Part shown: piece after piece, positions 52,144 through 63,716 of the stretch
Position numbering within the stretch: position 1 is the stretch's first letter
Layout of the letters: the number at the start of each line of letters is the position of its first letter
Assembly: GCA_017999985.1 (NCBI GenBank)
Contig: JAGNKU010000019.1
Location: 31,505 to 95,504, forward strand
Reading direction: 5' to 3'
Source of the DNA: Phycisphaerae bacterium
Lineage (GTDB): Bacteria; Planctomycetota; Phycisphaerae; UBA1845; Fen-1342
DNA length: 64,000 nt
Position numbers and translations under genes: made by a program
Notes under the pieces: model-generated
Told to the model about the DNA's origin: nothing
Database searches by the model: none
What the model saw: the letters and a program-made list of their open reading frames with translations, nothing else

Positions 52144-53046
52144 TCAGGGCGTCCGCCGGCCCCGGCCGCGACCGCGCGGACTCGGCCGCGGCTCCTCGGT
52201 CTGCTCTCCCGTCTTGGCCTCGGCATCGGGGCCGCGGCTCTCGTCGAGCGGCTGGCCGGTCATGACTCTGGTCAGCATGGTCTGGAGCTCGGCGAAGTCG
52301 ATCGTCTCAGCCTTCTCCGCCCAGTCGACAACCTGATCGAGCGACGTCTGCAACTGCTCGTGGTACGCCACGATTTGCGTGACGTCTTCTTCGGTCAGCG
52401 GCGCATCGAGCTGGATTTTCCACTCGCCGTCCGCGCGGACCATCTGCAGCGCCGGCGTTGCCTTCACGTGGCCGAACAACACGGCGGTCAGGTTCGGGGT
52501 CACGCTGACATGCTCCGCGTCGAGCACGTCAATCTGGAGCGCGGGCAGCATGCCCGCGGTCAGCCCCTGGATCACCGCCTGCGCCTCACCCTCCTCGACC
52601 TTCAGTTTCTCGCCCAGCAGTCGCTCGAGCAGCGCCATCTTCTCGAGCGTCGCGGCCAGCAGTTCGCTCCGCTCCGCGAGCGGTCCGAGTTGCTCCGCAT
52701 CGAACGCCCGCAGGACAACATCGATATCGCCCTTGCTGAACGCCTCGGCGACACGGGTCACGACCGCCCGCACCTCGTCCTCGGGCCCGCTCCCAGCATC
52801 CTCAGTCGCCCCGCGCTCCGCCGTGACCGGGGCCACCGGGGCACCGGGCACCTTCGCGGGCTGGTAGTTGGCCGGATCCTGGAGAATGCCGGGGTCCGCC
52901 ACGCTCTTGGGCAGCGGGGCGCCCTCCTTCACGCCGCCCAGCGTGCGCTCCCGTCCGATGGGAGGTTCCTGCGATTCGCTGCACGAGCACAGCAGCCCCA
53001 CCGCACCCCAACCGATGCCGAGCATCACTGCGAATCTTACCATCAT
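52144..53046 (-). CDS. Lipoprotein of unknown function
   Basis: The start is placed at the paired ATG codons at 53046/53043, where a lipoprotein signal begins (MVRFAVMLGIGWGAVGLLCSC) with the lipobox LLCSC. The 300-residue protein has an acidic helical body (AFSKGDIDVVLRAFDAEQLG resembles a SnoaL/NTF2-like fold opening) and an Arg/Pro-rich C-terminus. The central part (GEWKIQLDAPLTEEDVTQIV) would fit the late strands of such a fold. This is only a weak suggestion. It probably sits in the membrane, facing the periplasm. Confidence 0.6.
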   Translation of the reverse strand: MMVRFAVMLGIGWGAVGLLCSCSESQEPPIGRERTLGGVKEGAPLPKSVADPGILQDPANYQPAKVPGAPVAPVTAERGATEDAGSGPEDEVRAVVTRVAEAFSKGDIDVVLRAFDAEQLGPLAERSELLAATLEKMALLERLLGEKLKVEEGEAQAVIQGLTAGMLPALQIDVLDAEHVSVTPNLTAVLFGHVKATPALQMVRADGEWKIQLDAPLTEEDVTQIVAYHEQLQTSLDQVVDWAEKAETIDFAELQTMLTRVMTGQPLDESRGPDAEAKTGEQTEEPRPSPRGRGRGRRTP

Positions 53047-53178
53047 CGTCGTCACTCGCGGAACTCTCACACGCGGCCCCTGGCCGGTGACCGCTGAACA
53101 TGTCACCGTAGCCCGGCGGGCGTACGGCGTCAATGGTGATGCCTTTCTGCGACGTGGTGCGACGGTGAAGGGCGTGGC

Positions 53179-53934
53179 TCAATCGGGGTCGGGCATGGCC
53201 GAGGCAAGCTGATCGCGCAGCGCCGCGGCCCGCTCGTAGTCCTCGACAGCCAGGGCCTGCTCGAGTTCGGCCTGCAAACGCGCCGGGGCGGCGGCGGGCA
53301 TCTGGCTCAGGATCTCGCCGCGCAGGACGCGCAGCGTGTCGATCTCGCGGGCGCAGTACTCCTCGTCCTCGTCGCGCCGGCAGAGGCGACCGATGGCCGC
53401 GATACCCTCATCGACCAGCCGCAGCGCCAGGGCGTGGCGCCCCCGGGCCGCGGCCAGTTGCGCGCGGGCGCGCGTGTTCATCATCAGGACGTACGCCCGC
53501 TGGGGCCGCAGCATGATGCGGTCGCGCTCCGCGGCGGCATACCGCTCGCACAGGTCCATGACCTGCAGGTTGCGGGCGGTATCGCGCTCGACGCCGTCGA
53601 ACTCCTCCAGCACGAACAGCGAGAGGTAGCGCTGGTAGTAGAGATAGGCTTCGTGGCGCAGGGCCCGGCAGTCCTCCGGCGAAAGCACGAAGTCCTGGTC
53701 GTCGCCGGATACGTCGATGTGCTCCTGCCGCTGCTGCTCGAAGTACTCCAGCAGTGACTCGCAACCGTGAGGCTCCTGGCCATCCGGCCGCCCGGTGCAC
53801 TCGAGCTGCAGGACGCCGAGGTCAATGCGAGTCTGGATCTTCTCGCGGCCATCGCGCCCGATGATCTTGCGCACCGAGATCTTGCCCGGCTCGAAGTTCC
53901 ACCCGTCGAGGATCGTGCGGAGATCGCGTATCAT
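53179..53934 (-). CDS. UVR-motif protein of unknown function
   Basis: I place the start at the ATG at 53934 (251 residues); the open frame runs further upstream but would cover the divergent rsmD start. The N-terminal 60 residues (GKISVRKIIGRDGREKIQTRIDLGVLQLE) look like a small beta domain. The middle is helical and TPR-like. The C-terminus has a UvrB/UvrC-type UVR motif (QAELEQALAVEDYERAAALRDQL). Such motifs mediate pairing between UvrB, UvrC and other proteins such as ClpC adaptors. No repair genes are near. It may be an adaptor. Confidence 0.62.
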   Translation of the reverse strand: MIRDLRTILDGWNFEPGKISVRKIIGRDGREKIQTRIDLGVLQLECTGRPDGQEPHGCESLLEYFEQQRQEHIDVSGDDQDFVLSPEDCRALRHEAYLYYQRYLSLFVLEEFDGVERDTARNLQVMDLCERYAAAERDRIMLRPQRAYVLMMNTRARAQLAAARGRHALALRLVDEGIAAIGRLCRRDEDEEYCAREIDTLRVLRGEILSQMPAAAPARLQAELEQALAVEDYERAAALRDQLASAMPDPD

Positions 53935-54034
53935 CGTAGTAGGCGTATCGACCGGTCCGCGGGGCTCCATCAGCGTGGGCCGCGCCGTTCGCGATGCGGT
54001 CGAGCAAGCGCCGAACGACCGGGAGACATGCATC

Positions 54035-54613
54035 GTGCGGGTCATCGCGGGGCGATTTCGCGGACGTACCCTGGACGCACCGCCGGGGCAGAGCACGCGT
54101 CCGATCACCGACCGGGCGAAGGAAACGCTGTTCAACGTGCTGGGGCACCGCTTCGCGCTGCCGGGCTGTTTACCGGGCTTCGTGGTGCTGGACGTGTTTG
54201 CGGGCACCGGCAGCCTGGGTCTGGAGGCGCTGTCCCGCGGCGCGGCGGCGTGCACGTTCGTCGAGCAGGATCGCCGGGCGCTGCGCTATCTGCGACAGAA
54301 CATCGCCCGGCTCGGCGCGGACGGGGCGTGCACCGTGTTGACCGATAATGCGTGGACGATGCGGCCGCCGCAGTGTGCAGGGGGCTTCGGGCTGGTATTC
54401 GTCGATCCGCCGTACCGGGACGCGACTGACCCGCTGACGATCCTGGATTTGCTGGAGCGTCTGGCGCCGAGCCTGGCCCCGGACGGGCTGCTGGTGTTCC
54501 GCCACGAGGCGCGGGCTCCCGCGCCGCCGGCCGGCGCCTGGCGGACGCTGCGTTGCGTGGACGAACGCATTCTTGGGCAGATGCGCCTGCTCCTGCTCGC
54601 GCTGGCGACGTGA
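54035..54613 (+). CDS. rsmD: 16S rRNA (guanine966-N2)-methyltransferase
   Basis: RsmD methylates G966 of 16S rRNA. I use a GTG start at 54035, which gives the family beginning (V/M)RVIAGRFRGR and has GGGAG upstream; 192 residues is the usual length. Motifs are the AdoMet loop VLDVFAGTGSLGLEALSRGA, a FVEQDRRAL strand and the DPPY catalytic motif (FVDPPY). A small 6-bp hairpin (54614-54629) directly follows the stop. It starts 100 bases from the divergent UVR-motif gene. Confidence 0.93.
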   Translation: MRVIAGRFRGRTLDAPPGQSTRPITDRAKETLFNVLGHRFALPGCLPGFVVLDVFAGTGSLGLEALSRGAAACTFVEQDRRALRYLRQNIARLGADGACTVLTDNAWTMRPPQCAGGFGLVFVDPPYRDATDPLTILDLLERLAPSLAPDGLLVFRHEARAPAPPAGAWRTLRCVDERILGQMRLLLLALAT

Positions 54614-54801
54614 ACACGGGAGGCCGTGTCAGGAACCTCCTTCAACCCGCCACGCTCGAAGGGCCGCAAGGCAGCCGACCGCTTCGCTGGGGACCGTCCG
54701 CCCCCGTTGCCGTGCCCCTTCGCATTGATTAGCAACTCAGAGTAGCATGGCGCCCAGCGCCGGCGCGGCGCGCCAGGGCGTATGCAGGAGACGCGGTCGC
54801 G

Positions 54802-55608
54802 ATGGCCTACGAGACGGCCGACCTGTTGCGTGCCTTCGGCCTGACCACCTTCGCGGGGCTGTGCACGGGCGTGGGCAGCGCCCTCGCGTTCTTCACCCGC
54901 CGCAGTCACGCCAGCTTCCTGTCGTGGTCGCTGGGGTTCTCCGGCGGCGTCATGGTCTACGTGTCGTTTGTCGAGATCCTCGCCAAGGCCCGCGCGGCTC
55001 TGTCAACCGATTTCGGCGAGAGCGCCTCCGGTTGGGCGACGGTCGGCGGGTTCTTCGCCGGCATGCTCGTGATCGCGGCGATCGACCGGCTGGTTCCATC
55101 ATTCGAGAACCCGCATGAACCCCGGCGCGTCGAAGAGATGACGCAGGAGGTCAAGCGGCAGAAGCTGATGCGGATGGGGCTGCTGTCGGCTGCGGCGATC
55201 ATGATCCACAACTTCCCGGAGGGGCTGGCCACCTTCGCGGCAGCGCTGCAGGAGCCGCGCATCGCCCTGTCCATCACGGTGGCGGTCGCGATTCATAACA
55301 TCCCGGAGGGCATCGCGGTCTCCGTGCCGATCTTCTACGCCACGGGCAGCCGGCGGAAGGCGCTCGGATACTCGCTGTTGTCCGGCCTGGCGGAACCGGC
55401 CGGGGCCCTGCTCGGCTACGTATTCCTGATCGCCTTCATGGGCCCGCAGATGATGGGGTTCCTGTTTGCGGGCGTGGCCGGGATCATGGTGTTCATCTCG
55501 CTGGACGAGTTGTTGCCCACGGCCCGGGAGTACGGCAAGCCGCACCAGGTGATCTACGGCGTCATGGCGGGCATGGCCGTGATGGCGATCAGCCTGCTGC
55601 TGCTGTGA
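54802..55608 (+). CDS. zupT: ZIP-family metal transporter (ZupT type)
   Basis: The 268-residue membrane protein has eight predicted helices. The two ZIP metal-binding motifs, HNFPEG and HNIPEG, lie in helices 4 and 5. A cytoplasmic loop between helices 3 and 4 carries a charged stretch. ZupT-type proteins import zinc and other divalent metals without ATP. AGGAG lies about 11 bases upstream. The upstream neighbour is rsmD, and the gene is probably transcribed alone. Confidence 0.92.
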   Translation: MAYETADLLRAFGLTTFAGLCTGVGSALAFFTRRSHASFLSWSLGFSGGVMVYVSFVEILAKARAALSTDFGESASGWATVGGFFAGMLVIAAIDRLVPSFENPHEPRRVEEMTQEVKRQKLMRMGLLSAAAIMIHNFPEGLATFAAALQEPRIALSITVAVAIHNIPEGIAVSVPIFYATGSRRKALGYSLLSGLAEPAGALLGYVFLIAFMGPQMMGFLFAGVAGIMVFISLDELLPTAREYGKPHQVIYGVMAGMAVMAISLLLL

Positions 55609-55650
55609 CACCTCTGAAAAGGCGTCAGGACCTGAGACCATCTTGCCGGT

Positions 55651-57138
55651 TCAGTCGGCGGGGACACAGCGCGCGTGGGCCCAGGCGCGGAGCGCGGCGA
55701 CCCGTTCGGCCATCGTCACCGACAGCGGCGGCGATGCGGCCAGCGCCCGCCGCAGATGCACGGTCGCGAGGTCGGTCTTCGAAGCATACGCGTCGTGCAG
55801 CGCGGCGACGACCGCCTGCTCCAGCTCGGCCCCGCTGAAGCCGTCCGCCGCGTCCGCCAGCGCATCCAGGTCAAACGCCGCCGGATCGCGCTGCCGCTTG
55901 CGCAGATGAATCGCCAGAATCTCGCGGCGCACTTCCGGGTCGGGCAGGTCCACGAAGAAGATCTCGTCGAACCGCCCCTTGCGCAGCAGCTCCGGCGGCA
56001 GCGCGTCGATGTCGTTCGCCGTCGCCACGATGAACACCGGCGCCGGGTGCTCCTGCATCCAGGTCAGCAGGCTGCCGAACATGCGTTGCGACAGGCCGCC
56101 ATCCGTACTCCGGCTGGCCGCCGAGGCAAAGGCCTTTTCGATCTCGTCGATCCACAGGATCAGCGGCGCCATGCGTTCGGCCTGTTGCAGCGCCTCGCGC
56201 AGCCGGCGCTCGGATTCGCCGACGTAGCGATCGTACAACGCGCCGACGTCCATCCGCAGCAACGGCTGCTGCCAGGCCGTTGCGATCGCCTTCGCGCACA
56301 GGCTCTTGCCCGCCCCCTGGACACCGAGCATCAGCACGCCGCGCGGCTGCGTCAGTCCGAACCGCGCCGCCTGATCGGTCAGTGCATTCTGCCGCTGTTC
56401 CAGCCAGCGCTTCAGCCTCCGCAAACCGCCGATTTCCACCAGGCTGACCGGCGTCTCGATGTACTCCAGCAGCCCGCCCTGCTGCAGCACCCGCCGTTTC
56501 GCCGCCACGACGGCGTTGATGTCGTGCTCGTCGAACCGGCGATCGTCCGCGATCGTGTCGGCGATGATGCGGGCCGCCTGCCGGCGCGTCAGGCCGCGCA
56601 GGTTGCGGATGATCGTGCGCAGCCCGCTGCGCGCGATATCGATCTCGATCGGCCGCTCACGATTCGCCTGCCGCAGAGTGTCGATGACGAGCTGCTCCAG
56701 CTCCTGCTCGTCCGGCAGCGACAGGTGGTAACGGGTTGCGTAGCTGGCAATCACCGCCGGCAGCTCTTCCTGATAATCGATCAGCACGAGTTGACCGCCG
56801 GTGCTCCGCAGGCGGTGCAGCAGGTTCCGCAGTACGCGCAGCGTCCGATCGTCGCGCAGGTGGCTGGCCAGATCGAGCGTGACACACAGGGGGTGCGGCG
56901 CCAGATGCGCAAAGTGGGTCAATCCGGCGATCGGCGTCTCCGTCGCGGGAATCGGCACGCTGCTGCTCAGCAAGCCGTCCTGCACGCCGCCGCTGACCGA
57001 CCACAGCCACAGCGGCCGGTTCATTTGCAGGCTGAGCTCGCGCAGCACGCCGAGCGCGTAGTCCTCCTCAAACGTGTGGATGCTGATGCACACGTGCCCC
57101 AGCCGTACGAGCTGCTCCAGTTCGGCGTAGTCGTTCAT
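55651..57138 (-). CDS. Ycf46-like AAA ATPase
   Basis: I chose the ATG at 57138, which gives the family start (MNDYAELEQLVRLGHVCISIHTFEE). The 495-residue protein has an N-terminal half of the Ycf46/FtsH-like kind and an AAA domain with Walker A GVQGAGKS, Walker B ILWIDEIEKAF, sensor ATANDIDALPPELLRKGRFDEIF with the arginine finger, and a second-region-of-homology pattern. Ycf46-type ATPases are known from cyanobacteria and many bacteria, with roles suggested in photosynthesis control and stress; the function here is unknown. It is 88 bases downstream of a hybrid kinase gene on the same strand. Confidence 0.85.
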   Translation of the reverse strand: MNDYAELEQLVRLGHVCISIHTFEEDYALGVLRELSLQMNRPLWLWSVSGGVQDGLLSSSVPIPATETPIAGLTHFAHLAPHPLCVTLDLASHLRDDRTLRVLRNLLHRLRSTGGQLVLIDYQEELPAVIASYATRYHLSLPDEQELEQLVIDTLRQANRERPIEIDIARSGLRTIIRNLRGLTRRQAARIIADTIADDRRFDEHDINAVVAAKRRVLQQGGLLEYIETPVSLVEIGGLRRLKRWLEQRQNALTDQAARFGLTQPRGVLMLGVQGAGKSLCAKAIATAWQQPLLRMDVGALYDRYVGESERRLREALQQAERMAPLILWIDEIEKAFASAASRSTDGGLSQRMFGSLLTWMQEHPAPVFIVATANDIDALPPELLRKGRFDEIFFVDLPDPEVRREILAIHLRKRQRDPAAFDLDALADAADGFSGAELEQAVVAALHDAYASKTDLATVHLRRALAASPPLSVTMAERVAALRAWAHARCVPAD

Positions 57139-57226
57139 GCCGTCCGCCCAAGTCACGTCACGGACGCGAATGCGCGGCAAGGTACCGTTCCCGCCCGGCC
57201 GTGACAACCGAACCAGACCCACGCGG

Positions 57227-60200
57227 TCAAGGCGGCATCGGGAACCGGCCGCGGCCACACAGCGCCGTCAGTTCGCGCAGGGCCTGCTCCGCCCGCTCGA
57301 CCGCAACGCGCGCGTCCGACGTGCCACCGCTCGCCGCGTCGTCCTGGTCGCCGGGGCCACCGTCCACTCTGGGCGCAGGGTGCACCAGGTGCCGGGCCAG
57401 CGCCTCCAGCGTGAGCTGCTCATCATCCGCGAGGCAGCACTGCAGCGCCAGCAGCGCCGTCCGCAACTCGCCCACGCAACCCTGCACGCGGGCCGTCAGC
57501 GCGGCGGAATCAATCGGCGGATCAGGCGTCACCGCCGGGCTCGCGGCGGGCGCGGTTGGCATGGCAGAGGTGGTCTGCTCCCCGGTCCCCAGGTAGCGCG
57601 CGACGAGCAGCAACAGCCGTTCGCGCTCGATCGGCTTCGTCATGTAGTCATCGCACCCGGCCGCCAGGCACTTCTCGCGATCCGACGCCATCGCGTGCGC
57701 TGTCAGGGCCACGATTGGCCCGCGGTAGCCCTGCTGCCGCAAACGCTGCGTCGCCCGGTACCCATCCAGCACCGGCATCTGCATGTCCATGAGAATCACG
57801 CCGAACGGTTGGCCGCTGGCAATGGCCCGTTGGACGGCCTCGATCGCCAGCGCGCCGTTCTCGGCCGTGGTCACCTCGGCGCCCGCGCGCGTGAGCAGGG
57901 TGGCGAGGAGGCGCTGGTTGTCGGGGCCGTCCTCGACCAGCAGCACGCGCCCGCGCAGGCGCGGCACGGCGGGCTGCGAGGTACGTATTGCCGCCGGCGC
58001 CGCGCGCCGGTACTCCACGAGCGACACGCTCTCCAGCGGCCCCACGGGAATCGTGACGTGGAACGTACTGCCCACGCCCGGCTGGCTCTCGACCGTCAGT
58101 TCCCCGCCCAGCATTTCCGTCAGCCGGCGACTGATCGAGAGGCCCAGGCCACTGCCGCCGTACTTGCGATTGATCGAGCTGTCGGCCTGTGAGAACGGCT
58201 CAAAGAGCCGCGCCAATTGCTCGGGGCCGATGCCGATGCCCGTATCCTGGACCGCCAGGTGGAGCCGCGGCCCAGCCGCACAGCCCTGCGCCGGCGGGGT
58301 GCCCGCGGTGGTTGTGGAACCGTCCGGCGGCGCCTCGACCAAGCGGGCCACGACCGTGACCGAACCGCGCTCGGTGAACTTGATCGCGTTTCCCACGAGG
58401 TTGACCAGGACCTGCCGGAGGCGCGTCGGGTCGGTCGCGATGACCTCAGGCAGCAGGCCGTCGCCGGTGAACCGCAGCGTCAGGTTCTTGGCGGTCGCCC
58501 GCACCTGCATGAGCGTCTCGACGTCGGCCAGCAGCTCGAGCAGCGCACAGGGCACGATCTCGAGCTGCATCTTGCCGGCCTCGATGCGGGACAGATCGAG
58601 GATGTCATTAAGTAGTTGGAGCAGATAGCGGGCGTTGCGGTTGATCGTGTCGACGTACTGCCCCAGCGGGGACCGCCCGAAGTCGCAGCGCTTCTCGCAA
58701 CCGTCCGCCACGAGCTCGATGTACCCCAGGATGGCGGACATCGGCGTGCGAATCTCGTGGCTCATGTTGGCCAGGAACTCGCTCTTCGCGCGGTTCGCGG
58801 CCGCGGCCGCGGCGTTCGCACGCTCCCATTCGCACTCCGCCCGGCGGCGCTCGGTGATGTCCCGGGCCGCGAGGCACACCCCGACGACGTTGCCCGCGAA
58901 GTCGCGGTAGACCGAGGCATTGCACAGCACGGGCGTGAGGCCGCCGTCCGCATGCCGCAGCTCGAGCGGAAAATCCCAGGCCGCCCCGCGCTCGAACGCC
59001 TGTTCGTAGGCCCGCCGCGCCTGCGCCGCGTCGCTGGCCAGCCGGGCGAACGCCGTCCCGAGGAGCTCCGCGCGCGGCCGTCCGGTCGCGGCCTGTGCCG
59101 CGGCGTTGATGTCGGTGATGTTGCCATCGCGGTTGATGATGAACAGCGGGTCGAGGCTGGCCTCGATGAGGCTGCGGTTGTACTCGTTCGCCGCGCGGAC
59201 CGCCTCCTCCAGCCGTTTCGTGTCGGTGACGTCGACGATGAAACCTTCGAGCGCCAGCAGCGCCCCCGTCGGCGCGTGCACGCCCCGCCCCTGTTCCCAA
59301 ACCCACTTCTCCTCGCCGCTGCCCGCGATGATCCGGTAGGTGATCCGGAATGACCGGCCCTGCGCGAGCGCCGCCTGCACTTCCCGCCATACGTGCTCGC
59401 GATCGTCCGGGTGAATCAGCTCGCCGAACGGCCTACCGCCCTGCCCCGTCAGTTGGGCCGGGTGATAGCCGGTCAGTTCACGGCTGCCTTCACTCACGAA
59501 CTCCATCGGCCAGTCGGGCGCGTTGCGGCAACGGTACGCCATGCCCGGCAGGTTGCTCATCAGGGTCGTGATGTGACGCTGGCTTTCACACAAGGCCCGC
59601 TCGGATTCCTGCGCCGCGGCCAGCAGCCCATTAACGGTGCCCGCCAGGCTGGCCAGCTCGTCGGCACCCGGCGCGGCGACGCGCGCCGAGAAGTCCCCCA
59701 CCGCCGCGATCGCCTGCACAGCGGCGCTCAGGCCTGCGACGCGCGCCAGCACCAGGCGCTCGACCAGCACGAGCGTCAGCGCCCCGAAGACCAGCCCCGC
59801 CACGACCACGGCACCGAGCAGGGCGCGCGTGCTGAGCTGCCCATGCCGGTGAATCCCGCGGTTCGTCTGGGCGCGCAGCACGAGCGCCGGTCGCCCCTGC
59901 AAATCTCGCACCAGCGTGTAGCCGGCCACCGCCTCGTCACTCAGCGGCTGCACCACGACTGCCTGACCCGGGCCCAGAGCCGCTGCCGCGCGCCGCATGT
60001 CCGCGGGCAGCTCGGCCGCGTCCGGCGCCTGTAACGTCAAGGTCAACTCGGTCATCGCGGAGAGCCGCGTGCACTCAGCTTCATCCAGAAAGCGGCCCAT
60101 GATCAGAGTCCCGCGCGGCGGGCCCGTGCCCGCGCTGGTCAGAATCGGCCGCGCCGCGAACATCAGCGGACCCTCGGGCAGCATGCGGATACCCGCAATG

Positions 60201-60649
60201 CCCTCACCCGTGTGCATCGGCTGGAGCAGTTCGTCGCCCGGTGGAACCTGTTGCTGGAAAATGGCAGCCGGCGCGCGCGGTGCGCCGCTGCGGAAGTCGT
60301 AGAACTTGCCGTAGACGAGCTCCCCGCGCGTGTTGACGATCACAATCAGGTGGACTTGCAGGTCGACAAACGCTGTCGCCGTGAGATTGGACGCCTCGTA
60401 GGCCGGATCGCCGGTCTCAACCGCCTCGTACGTGTCGTCCCAGTTGGACCAGTCACCCGCCTTGCTGTTCAGTCCGGCGATAACGTTCTGAAGGGCGTTG
60501 ACGGCGCGCTGCACGTCGCGCTGCACGCTCTCGGTCTCAAGGTGCCCGAAACTGCGCCGCAGGATCTGTCGCGCAGTCGTTTCCAGGAGCGCAACCAGGA
60601 CGACCAGGGTCACGCCAATCGCCGCGAGCGTCTTCTTGCGCAACGTCAT
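57227..60649 (-). CDS. CHASE4-type hybrid histidine kinase with receiver domain
   Basis: The 1140-residue protein starts at the ATG at 60649 (GGAAG upstream); the frame runs further upstream through non-coding sequence. Order: membrane helix, a periplasmic CHASE4-like sensor (about 30-270, with [17 protein letters not shown]), a second membrane helix, a HAMP linker, three PAS domains (about 360-740), HisKA ([19 protein letters not shown]), HATPase (N, G1, F and G2 boxes: [26 protein letters not shown]), and a receiver ([14 protein letters not shown], phospho-Asp in [13 protein letters not shown]). The last 100 residues resemble an HPt module but lack a clear phosphohistidine motif. It probably senses a small molecule outside the membrane. 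No separate output regulator is adjacent. Confidence 0.88.
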   Translation of the reverse strand: MTLRKKTLAAIGVTLVVLVALLETTARQILRRSFGHLETESVQRDVQRAVNALQNVIAGLNSKAGDWSNWDDTYEAVETGDPAYEASNLTATAFVDLQVHLIVIVNTRGELVYGKFYDFRSGAPRAPAAIFQQQVPPGDELLQPMHTGEGIAGIRMLPEGPLMFAARPILTSAGTGPPRGTLIMGRFLDEAECTRLSAMTELTLTLQAPDAAELPADMRRAAAALGPGQAVVVQPLSDEAVAGYTLVRDLQGRPALVLRAQTNRGIHRHGQLSTRALLGAVVVAGLVFGALTLVLVERLVLARVAGLSAAVQAIAAVGDFSARVAAPGADELASLAGTVNGLLAAAQESERALCESQRHITTLMSNLPGMAYRCRNAPDWPMEFVSEGSRELTGYHPAQLTGQGGRPFGELIHPDDREHVWREVQAALAQGRSFRITYRIIAGSGEEKWVWEQGRGVHAPTGALLALEGFIVDVTDTKRLEEAVRAANEYNRSLIEASLDPLFIINRDGNITDINAAAQAATGRPRAELLGTAFARLASDAAQARRAYEQAFERGAAWDFPLELRHADGGLTPVLCNASVYRDFAGNVVGVCLAARDITERRRAECEWERANAAAAAANRAKSEFLANMSHEIRTPMSAILGYIELVADGCEKRCDFGRSPLGQYVDTINRNARYLLQLLNDILDLSRIEAGKMQLEIVPCALLELLADVETLMQVRATAKNLTLRFTGDGLLPEVIATDPTRLRQVLVNLVGNAIKFTERGSVTVVARLVEAPPDGSTTTAGTPPAQGCAAGPRLHLAVQDTGIGIGPEQLARLFEPFSQADSSINRKYGGSGLGLSISRRLTEMLGGELTVESQPGVGSTFHVTIPVGPLESVSLVEYRRAAPAAIRTSQPAVPRLRGRVLLVEDGPDNQRLLATLLTRAGAEVTTAENGALAIEAVQRAIASGQPFGVILMDMQMPVLDGYRATQRLRQQGYRGPIVALTAHAMASDREKCLAAGCDDYMTKPIERERLLLLVARYLGTGEQTTSAMPTAPAASPAVTPDPPIDSAALTARVQGCVGELRTALLALQCCLADDEQLTLEALARHLVHPAPRVDGGPGDQDDAASGGTSDARVAVERAEQALRELTALCGRGRFPMPP

Positions 60650-61001
60650 CAGCACTTCCAGACGACGCGGCACGGCACGGCCGCGACCCCGCCGCGCGTG
60701 CGCGGGTCCAGCGCAAACACTGCGACGGGCATCCCTATTCATCGGATATTGCCGAACGGCACTCGCTGCCCGTTTCCGCCACCGAACACCATTCTGGACG
60801 CTCGGGCGCGTCTGATAACACGGAACTCCCCCTGCGTCACCTCGCGCGGGCTTAAACGCGCAGAGCGCGGCCGGACCAGCGCCGGCCGCTGCCAGCGCCC
60901 GGGGGAACCCAGCGCCGGCGACCAGGCGATTCCACGCGCCGGGCCGTGTGGAATCTGTGGGCCATCCCGCTACACTACCGGGCTCGCAACGGAGAGCACC
61001 G
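60650..61001. other. Divergent intergenic region, 352 bases
   Basis: It holds a perfect 8-bp hairpin (60867-60874 with 60882-60889) and a -10-like TACACT at 60971-60976, 26 bases before the acyl-CoA synthetase start. No gene was seen. Confidence 0.4.
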
Positions 61002-63695
61002 ATGAGCGTCCGCAACCTGGATTCGTTGTTCAAGCCGACCTCCGTCGCCGTTATCGGGGCATCGAACAGCCCGCTGAGCATCGGCGGCGTCGTGATGCGA
61101 AACCTGCTGAAGGCCGGCTTCAACGGCCCGATCATGCCGGTGAATCCGAAGTACCCCGCGGTGGCCGGCGTGCTCACGTATCCGGACGTCGCCCATTTGC
61201 CGGTCGCGCCCGACCTGGGGGTCATCTGCACGCCACCCGCCACCGTGCCCGGTCTGATTCATGAACTCGGCGAGCGCGGCACGCGGGCCGCCATCGTCAT
61301 CACCGCCGGCCTCTCCAACGTGCGGATGCCCGACGGTCGCACGGTGCAGGACGCGATGCTCGCCGCCGCACAGCCCTTCCTGCTGCGCATCCTCGGCCCC
61401 AACTGCGTGGGCCTGCTCGTGCCCAAGCTGGGGTTGAACGCCACGTTCGCGCACACCGAAATCCAGACGGGGTCGATCGGCTTCGTGTCGCAGTCCGGCG
61501 GGTTTTGCACGGCGACGCTCGACTGGGCCCGCGCACGCGGCATCGGCTTCTCACATTTCGTTTCGCTCGGCAATAGTGCCGACGTCGACTTTTCCGACGT
61601 GCTCGACTACCTCGGCAGCACTCCCGAGACGACTGCCATCCTGCTCTACATGGAATCGATCGGCGCCGACGAGGCCCGCAAGTTCATGTCGGCCGCCCGC
61701 GCCGCGTCACGCAACAAGCCGGTGCTGGCGATCAAGGCCGGCCGCTACGCTGAAGGCGCCCGCGCCGCGGCCTCGCACACCGGCGCCCTGGCCGGCGCCG
61801 ACAACGTCTACGATGCCGCGCTGCGGCGTGCCGGTATTCTGCGTGTGTTCACCCTCGACGAGCTGTTCGACGCGGTCGAAACGCTCGCCCGCGCCCGCCC
61901 TCTCAGGGGCGAACGCCTGGCGATTCTCACCAACGGCGGCGGCCCGGGCGTCATCGCCACGGACGCCCTGATCGCCGATGGCGGGCAGCTCGCGGAATTC
62001 TCCGACGAGACCATGCGGAAATTGCACGCCCTGCTGCCCGGCACGTGGTCCCAGGGCAATCCCGTGGACATGGTGGGCGACGCCGACGCGCGCGTCTACG
62101 CCCAGTCGCTGCGCATTCTGCTCGATGACCCGGGCATCGACACCATCCTCGTGATGAACGCCCCCAGCGCGGTCGCCCCGCCCGAGGACGCCGCCCGCGG
62201 AATCGTCGACATCGTCCGCGATGCCCGGCTGCCCATTCTGACCAGTTGGCTGGGGGGCGAGGCCGCCGGCCGCGCCCGCCAGATCTTCGCGCAGTCCGGC
62301 ATCCCCACCTACGACACCCCCGAGAGCGCGGTCCGGGCCTTCATGCACATGGTCCGCTACCGGCGAAATCAGGAGATTCTGACCCAGACGCCCCCATCGG
62401 CGCCCACCGACTTCACACCCACACCCGGCGCCGCCCGCGCCGTGATCGAGACCGCGCTCGCCGAGGACCGCGACCTGCTCACCGAGCCGGAGGCCAAACA
62501 GCTACTGGCGGCATACGGCATTCCGGTCGTCGAGACGCGCGTGGCCGCGACCCCCTTCGAGGCCGCGCAGATGGCCGAGCAGATGGGCTTCCCGGTGGCG
62601 CTGAAGATCCTCTCGCCGGATATCACCCACAAATCGGATGTGGGCGGCGTCGCACTGGCGCTCGACGCGTCCGACGACGTGTGGACCGCCGCAGTGACCA
62701 TGCAGACGCGTATCAACAAGCGCTTCCCGGACGCGCGGCTGAGCGGCTTCACGGTTCAGAAGATGGCGCAGCGGCCGCACGCCCTGGAGTTGATCATCGG
62801 CGTGAGCACCGATCCGATCTTTGGGCCTGTCATCCTGTTCGGACGCGGCGGCACCGCCGTCGAAGTGATCGCCGACAGCGCCACCGCCCTGCCGCCGATG
62901 AACATGAGCCTCGCGCGGCACATGATCGCGCGCACCCGCGTCTACCGTCTCCTCAAGGGCTACCGCGACCGCAAGCCCGCCGACCTCGACGCGATCTGCA
63001 TGACCCTCATCCAGATCTCGCAGTTGATCGTCGACCGCCCCGAAATCGTCGAACTCGACATTAACCCGCTCTTCGCGGACAGCGCAGGCGTGCTCGCCCT
63101 GGACGCCCGCGTGCGCATCGCGCCCGCCGGAACTGCCGGGGCGGCTGGCGCCAAACGACTCGCAATCCGCCCGTATCCGCGCGAGCTGGAGGAGACCATC
63201 CGGCTGCCTTCGGGACGCGAGGTCTTCGTACGCCCGATCCGTCCCGAGGACGCACCGGCGCACCGGGAGTTCATCGCGCGCATTACGCCGGACGACTTGC
63301 GCTTTCGTTTCCTCGGCGTGACACGCGATGTGCCGCCGAGCGAGATGGCCCGGCTGACCCAGATCGACTACGACCGCGAGATGGCGTTCATCGCCATTGC
63401 GCCGAACGCGTCCGGCGAGGACGAGACGCTGGCGGTCGTTCGCACCGTGGGCAACCCCGACAACACCAAGGCCGATTTCGCGGTCATGGTACGCTCGGAC
63501 TTGAAGCGCTCCGGGCTCGGCAGCGCCCTTATGCAGAAAATGATCCGCTACTGCAAGAGCCGCGGCACGCAGGAGATCGTCGGTGAGGTCCTCGCGGACA
63601 ACCAGGCGATGCTGAATCTGACCACGCGCCTCGGCTTCACGGTCAAACCGTTGCCGGAAACCGGCCGGTGTGAGGTGCGCCTGCGGCTGACGTGA
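61002..63695 (+). CDS. ADP-forming acyl-CoA synthetase fused to GNAT acetyltransferase
   Basis: The 897-residue protein starts at the ATG at 61002 with GGAG eight bases upstream. It has a CoA-binding domain ([17 protein letters not shown]), succinyl-CoA-ligase-like domains with LGPNCVGLL and the phosphohistidine region ASHTGALAG, an ATP-grasp domain (about 480-700; [21 protein letters not shown]), and a C-terminal GNAT domain (about 735-895; [31 protein letters not shown]). This is the layout of Pat-like protein acetyltransferases and bifunctional acetate-CoA ligases. It may regulate metabolic enzymes by lysine acylation or make acetyl-CoA; the split between the two is open. Confidence 0.9.
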   Translation: MSVRNLDSLFKPTSVAVIGASNSPLSIGGVVMRNLLKAGFNGPIMPVNPKYPAVAGVLTYPDVAHLPVAPDLGVICTPPATVPGLIHELGERGTRAAIVITAGLSNVRMPDGRTVQDAMLAAAQPFLLRILGPNCVGLLVPKLGLNATFAHTEIQTGSIGFVSQSGGFCTATLDWARARGIGFSHFVSLGNSADVDFSDVLDYLGSTPETTAILLYMESIGADEARKFMSAARAASRNKPVLAIKAGRYAEGARAAASHTGALAGADNVYDAALRRAGILRVFTLDELFDAVETLARARPLRGERLAILTNGGGPGVIATDALIADGGQLAEFSDETMRKLHALLPGTWSQGNPVDMVGDADARVYAQSLRILLDDPGIDTILVMNAPSAVAPPEDAARGIVDIVRDARLPILTSWLGGEAAGRARQIFAQSGIPTYDTPESAVRAFMHMVRYRRNQEILTQTPPSAPTDFTPTPGAARAVIETALAEDRDLLTEPEAKQLLAAYGIPVVETRVAATPFEAAQMAEQMGFPVALKILSPDITHKSDVGGVALALDASDDVWTAAVTMQTRINKRFPDARLSGFTVQKMAQRPHALELIIGVSTDPIFGPVILFGRGGTAVEVIADSATALPPMNMSLARHMIARTRVYRLLKGYRDRKPADLDAICMTLIQISQLIVDRPEIVELDINPLFADSAGVLALDARVRIAPAGTAGAAGAKRLAIRPYPRELEETIRLPSGREVFVRPIRPEDAPAHREFIARITPDDLRFRFLGVTRDVPPSEMARLTQIDYDREMAFIAIAPNASGEDETLAVVRTVGNPDNTKADFAVMVRSDLKRSGLGSALMQKMIRYCKSRGTQEIVGEVLADNQAMLNLTTRLGFTVKPLPETGRCEVRLRLT

Positions 63696-63716
63696 CGCGC
63701 CGTTTCCCGTCCGCAC

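Noticed and set aside
52107..52226. Longer N-terminus for the 142-residue hypothetical protein
   Set aside because: It would overlap the end of the lipoprotein gene by 83 bases and the added residues are Arg/Pro-rich and not protein-like.
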